From assembly GCA_022839525.1 (NCBI GenBank), contig JALHET010000133.1, forward strand, positions 1 through 9,203: DNA of 9,203 nt, in the 5' to 3' direction. Position 1 is the first letter of the stretch, and each line of letters opens with the position of its first letter. The translations under genes and the position numbers were made by a program. The notes below the pieces were generated by a model. It had not been told where the DNA came from. It worked only from the letters and a program-made list of their open reading frames with translations, and ran no database searches. Shown piece by piece: positions 6,335-9,203 of the stretch. The DNA comes from Lentisphaerota bacterium (lineage in GTDB: Bacteria > Verrucomicrobiota > Kiritimatiellia > RFP12 > UBA1067).

Positions 6335-8806
6335 TCACTTCTCATGCGCTAACGCGCGCAGCGTGGCGCGGTCGAGAGCGTCGGCGGCTTCGCGCTTGGC
6401 CATGGCACGGCGGTGCCTCTCCCACTCCTCCGGGGACCAGGCGGCGGCTTCGGTATAGTCCGCGCAGAAGGGCACACCGAGATCGACCCAGAGCGCGAGA
6501 CGCGCGAGATCGTCCGGCTTCAAGGTCTTGCAGTGCCCTTTGTCCAGCTTCCCGCAGAAGAGCTTGCTGGTGGCCGAACCGGCCGAACGCGGCGGCTGGA
6601 TGGGCGGTGCCGATGCAGCGGAGACCCAGTTGAGCAACGCATGATCGGGGACGCCGCGCCAACGCGCGGGCGGCTCTTTCTGCTCGGGCCGGGCGTGCGT
6701 CAGCGTGAGGTAGGCGCGCGTCCAGTGACGTTTGGCGGCAGGATCGGTGACGACCGTCGCGGTCAGGTCGGGCCGATCAGGCCGACCGTCGTGACAGCCG
6801 GCGCAGTGGGCGGTAAGGATCGGCTGGATCTCTTTCAGGAAACTGAAGCCGCGGCGCGGCCCGAAGATCGGTGCCAACGGACGGGGACCGGCGGCGAGCG
6901 CGCGCGTCAGACGCGCCGAAGCGAGCGGCACGCTGTTTTTGGATTCATGGCAACCTACGCACGAGGCGTTTTCACCCGGTTGCAGCAACGTCCAACTTCG
7001 CATCGTCTGCACCATGCGCCCTTTGTCGTCGAGCAGCATGAAGTAGAGCGGGGTACGCGCTTCGGTCGTGAAGAAGGCCGAGCCGTCCTCATGCACCGGA
7101 GCGTCACCGATCAAGACCTTGGGATCCCATGCACCGTTGCCCACGGAGGGCGGCGTCGAAACCAGTGCGCCGCCGCCCGGTCCGCCGTTGTTATTGTTGC
7201 CGATGCCTGCGGCGCGGTAGTCGAGGCCGATGATGCGTAGGGTCTTGACCGTGCCGCGCGCCACGCCCGCCATAGCCGGGCCTACGTAAACATCCTGCAC
7301 GTAGAAGGTGCCGGTCGGCCGGGCATAATCCACGAAACTCGGGCGCGCTGGCGGACGCGGACGCGGGCGTAGCGGCACCGCGCGACCGCAGGCCAGTCCA
7401 CGACGCGAAACCAGCAATTCGCGCTGACCATCGATGTCCATCCAGTATATGCCGAAGCCGGTCATGCGGTTCTCATGGCGCTTACCGTCGACCCGCGTCC
7501 AACCGTCGGGATTGTACGTCACCAGCAACGTACGCTCGTCAATCGGATAGGGATAGGCGAAGAGGTCAGCCCCCTGTCCGTAAACGTCGATGATCACTGA
7601 CTTCGTGGGGCGCACCGGCGCGACGCGTGTAACGCCCTCGGCCTCTTGGCGCCCGCGCGCCGGATCGATCAGGATCAACTCTCCGGGCTGGCGCGCGTGG
7701 TGGCCGGTGGCGATCGCAAAAATCTTGCTGCTGCCCGGAATCCCGCGCGCATGGATAATGGTGGTCGGGAACCAAGAGTTTTCACCATAGACCGCGCTCT
7801 GCTGCGTGCCGTCGAGGTGCATTTGAAAGAGCGGCTGGGGATACATCTGCGAGCGGTCATTATACTCCCAGCGCGTGTAAAGCACACGACCGTCGGAGGT
7901 AACGGAGGGATAATTCAGGTGGACTTGGTCAAAGGTCAGCCGCAGGATGTTCCGGCCGTCGCGGTCGCAGCGGTAGAGGTTGCTGACCTCGGTCCACCAG
8001 CAGTCGACGATCTGCATACAGCGCGTGGAGTTGAAGAGAATGCGCCCGTCCGGCAGGTAGCACCCCTCGTAATCTGCGATCCCGAGCCCTTCGGTCAGCG
8101 GACGGATCTCGCGTGTGGCGGCGTCCATCTCGTACAGGTGGTAATCGTCGCCTCGGTCAGAGCGCTTGAGGGAAAAGAGGATGGCACGGCCGTCATAATC
8201 CACATCCGCGTCACGGATCACGCCCTCCTTCGTCTCGGTGAGCACCGTCTCGTGCCAAAGGCCGTCACGCCACTCGGCGAGGCAGAGCTGGCCGCCGGCC
8301 CGGAAGTTGCGTTCCGACTGAGCGTCTGAGAGCGCCTCGGTGTAGGCATAGTGCGAGCCGCCCATCACGAAATGGCGCGCGTAGACCAGACGCGGGAACT
8401 CGGCCTTGACGCGGGTCAGGCGACGGACGCGGCGTTGCTCGCAAGCGGAGCGGTAGGCGGCAAGCGCGGCTCCGTAATCAGCCGCCCCGGCATCCCCGGA
8501 CGGCTTGCCGGAGGCAGCGGTGACTGCCGACAGAAAGCGTGCGCGTCCGTCGGTGCTCTCCAAGAGTTTCGGCCCCGTGAGCGGCGCAAGGTCTTGGCGT
8601 AGCCAGTCGGCCAACACCTCGTCGTGCGCTTCGATGGCTCGCCAGAGCGTCTGCGGATTTTGGCGTTCAGCCTCCGTCGCGGCGCGGCCCATCAGGACCG
8701 CAGCCAAGGCCAGGCCGTCCGGAGTGATCCCCGGCCCGCCCCGTGCGAACAGCGCGGCCAATCCCCAAAAGACAACGCATGCGCTTTTCCCGATACGATA
8801 CTGCAT
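6335..8806 (-). CDS. Secreted beta-propeller protein with two CxxCH motifs (hydrazine synthase alpha-like)
   Basis: The 823-residue protein is exported by an N-terminal signal (MQYRIGKSACVVFWGLAALF) and starts 8 bases after AAGGAA (8815-8820). A helical region (about 30-135) leads into TolB/PD40-type propeller blades (about 140-470), seen in repeats such as DADVDYDGRAILFS, YLPDGRILFNSTRC and SVTSDGRVLYTRW. Two low-complexity stretches (RPRPRPPARP near 480, GNNNNGGPGGG near 536) precede a beta domain (about 550-612). Two c-type haem motifs follow: CVGCH at 616-620 and CAGCH at 668-672. The end, WVDLGVPFCADYTE (773-786), is typical of the family. Domain order and length resemble the alpha subunit of anammox hydrazine synthase (about 810 residues), but such proteins are widespread in PVC bacteria that do not make hydrazine, and their role there is not known. 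No partner cytochrome genes are nearby. Haem attachment in the periplasm and electron transfer are inferred. Confidence 0.82.
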   Translation of the reverse strand: MQYRIGKSACVVFWGLAALFARGGPGITPDGLALAAVLMGRAATEAERQNPQTLWRAIEAHDEVLADWLRQDLAPLTGPKLLESTDGRARFLSAVTAASGKPSGDAGAADYGAALAAYRSACEQRRVRRLTRVKAEFPRLVYARHFVMGGSHYAYTEALSDAQSERNFRAGGQLCLAEWRDGLWHETVLTETKEGVIRDADVDYDGRAILFSLKRSDRGDDYHLYEMDAATREIRPLTEGLGIADYEGCYLPDGRILFNSTRCMQIVDCWWTEVSNLYRCDRDGRNILRLTFDQVHLNYPSVTSDGRVLYTRWEYNDRSQMYPQPLFQMHLDGTQQSAVYGENSWFPTTIIHARGIPGSSKIFAIATGHHARQPGELILIDPARGRQEAEGVTRVAPVRPTKSVIIDVYGQGADLFAYPYPIDERTLLVTYNPDGWTRVDGKRHENRMTGFGIYWMDIDGQRELLVSRRGLACGRAVPLRPRPRPPARPSFVDYARPTGTFYVQDVYVGPAMAGVARGTVKTLRIIGLDYRAAGIGNNNNGGPGGGALVSTPPSVGNGAWDPKVLIGDAPVHEDGSAFFTTEARTPLYFMLLDDKGRMVQTMRSWTLLQPGENASCVGCHESKNSVPLASARLTRALAAGPRPLAPIFGPRRGFSFLKEIQPILTAHCAGCHDGRPDRPDLTATVVTDPAAKRHWTRAYLTLTHARPEQKEPPARWRGVPDHALLNWVSAASAPPIQPPRSAGSATSKLFCGKLDKGHCKTLKPDDLARLALWVDLGVPFCADYTEAAAWSPEEWERHRRAMAKREAADALDRATLRALAHEK

Positions 8807-8844
8807 GGCACATTTTCCTTGTGTAGGAAATAGGGTCGCTCATC

Positions 8845-8994
8845 CTAGAGCCGGAGTCAAGAGGCAAACACTTCCGCACCGTCCTGCGCGTGGTGGACAG
8901 CATCGACACCATGACCGCAGACTGGACGCGCATGCCGTACGACACGCTGGCCCGCATCTCGAACCGCATCATCAACGAGGTGCGCGGCAGGTAG
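8845..8994 (+). pseudogene. guaA: C-terminal remnant of a second guaA
   Basis: Reading the plus strand in the frame that ends at the TAG at 8992-8994, about 35 codons (roughly 8884-8988) match the C-terminal dimerisation domain of conventional bacterial GMP synthases: [14 protein letters not shown], then [19 protein letters not shown]. The match stops abruptly after EVRG. The last roughly 18 residues that close every GuaA (NRVVYD, KPP, TIEWE) are missing, as is everything upstream of this stretch; the frame has a stop at 8824-8826. No start or ribosome site is seen. The remnant differs clearly from the matching part of the intact guaA in this window ([14 protein letters not shown]), so it is not a recent copy of it. 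It is non-functional on its own. Confidence 0.8.
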
Positions 8995-9203
8995 CGCAAG
9001 TGTTTTATCTGTAAATTCGTCAGGCGGGTCATTTCGGCATATCCTCCATGCTGAGATAGATTTTTCCGGTCTCCCATTCCTCGCTGATCTCCGAGAGCAC
9101 GGCTGACACGAGCCTGAGCAGCGAGGCCTCGTTTGGGAAGAGCCCTGCGGCGCGTGTCCTCCGGCGCACCTGCCGGTTGAGGTTCTCCGCCATGTTGCTG
9201 GTC
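8989..9203 (-). mobile_element. One end of an IS256-family insertion sequence (partial)
   Basis: The guaA remnant breaks off at about 8988. From there to the transposase stop codon at 9029-9031 lies about 40 bases of non-coding sequence including TCTGTAAATTC, which resembles the terminal regions of IS256-type elements. The transposase reads towards this end, so it is the end downstream of the gene. The exact terminal base and the other end cannot be fixed, because the element leaves the window. Confidence 0.65.
9029..9203 (-). CDS. IS256-family (mutator-type) transposase, C-terminal part
   Basis: The last 57 residues of a DDE transposase of the IS256/mutator family (PF00872 type) that moves the element around it. 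The visible part reads MAENLNRQVRRRTRAAGLFP, then NEASLLRLVSAVLSEISEEW and ETGKIYLSMEDMPK before TGA. This is the hallmark end of the family: N-x-N-R-x-x-R-R-R-T-R followed by FPNEAS, a hydrophobic helix and EEWETGK. The catalytic Asp/Asp/Glu residues lie upstream, beyond the window edge, so intactness cannot be judged. Frame and stop are clean within what is visible. Confidence 0.88.
   Translation of the reverse strand, partial: TSNMAENLNRQVRRRTRAAGLFPNEASLLRLVSAVLSEISEEWETGKIYLSMEDMPK

Noticed and set aside
6413..7240. Open frames on the plus strand within the HZS-alpha-like gene (also 7646-8329)
   Set aside because: Shadows of the minus-strand gene, without recognisable motifs or ribosome sites.
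6335..8806. Calling the cytochrome/propeller gene hydrazine synthase subunit hzsA
   Set aside because: The first haem motif lacks the expected Tyr four residues downstream, no partner subunits are near, and similar proteins are common in non-anammox PVC bacteria.

Overview
The window is GC-rich (roughly 60% or more by eye) bacterial DNA. Two genes point to the Planctomycetes-Verrucomicrobia-Chlamydiae (PVC) superphylum, most plausibly a Kiritimatiellota, Lentisphaerota or Verrucomicrobiota-like organism. One encodes a secreted protein with tandem PPC and Ig-like domains. The other encodes a secreted beta-propeller protein with two CxxCH haem motifs that resembles hydrazine synthase alpha. Both families are typical of that group. 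The lineage is inferred from protein families only, because the window has no rRNA.

Layout, left to right. Positions 1-232 hold no gene. They carry a strong-looking promoter facing left out of the window, a GC-rich hairpin and A/T tracts, plus a weaker rightward promoter. Next come an AEC-family permease (+), the PPC-domain exported protein (-) converging on it, and an M20-family dipeptidase (+) diverging from the PPC gene across a short two-promoter region. A tRNA-Val(UAC) follows on +, with its own promoter overlapping a terminator-like hairpin. GMP synthase (guaA, -) converges on the tRNA. Upstream of guaA is the long HZS-alpha-like cytochrome/propeller gene (-). The right end holds a fragment of a different guaA on +, cut off at the end of an IS256-family insertion sequence whose transposase (-) runs off the window.

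The genes do not form one pathway. Most appear to be single transcription units: candidate sigma-70-type promoters can be read before five of them, and good Shine-Dalgarno sites precede four. The most notable point is the guaA gene. Its ATP-pyrophosphatase and dimerisation domains look complete. Its N-terminal glutamine amidotransferase domain has shrunk from about 190 to about 90 residues and has lost the catalytic Cys, His and Glu. The encoded enzyme should therefore depend on free ammonia or on a separate glutaminase partner. About 2.6 kb away, on the other strand, lies a roughly 45-codon C-terminal remnant of a more conventional guaA, ended by the insertion sequence. Together these suggest a reshuffled GMP-synthase locus.
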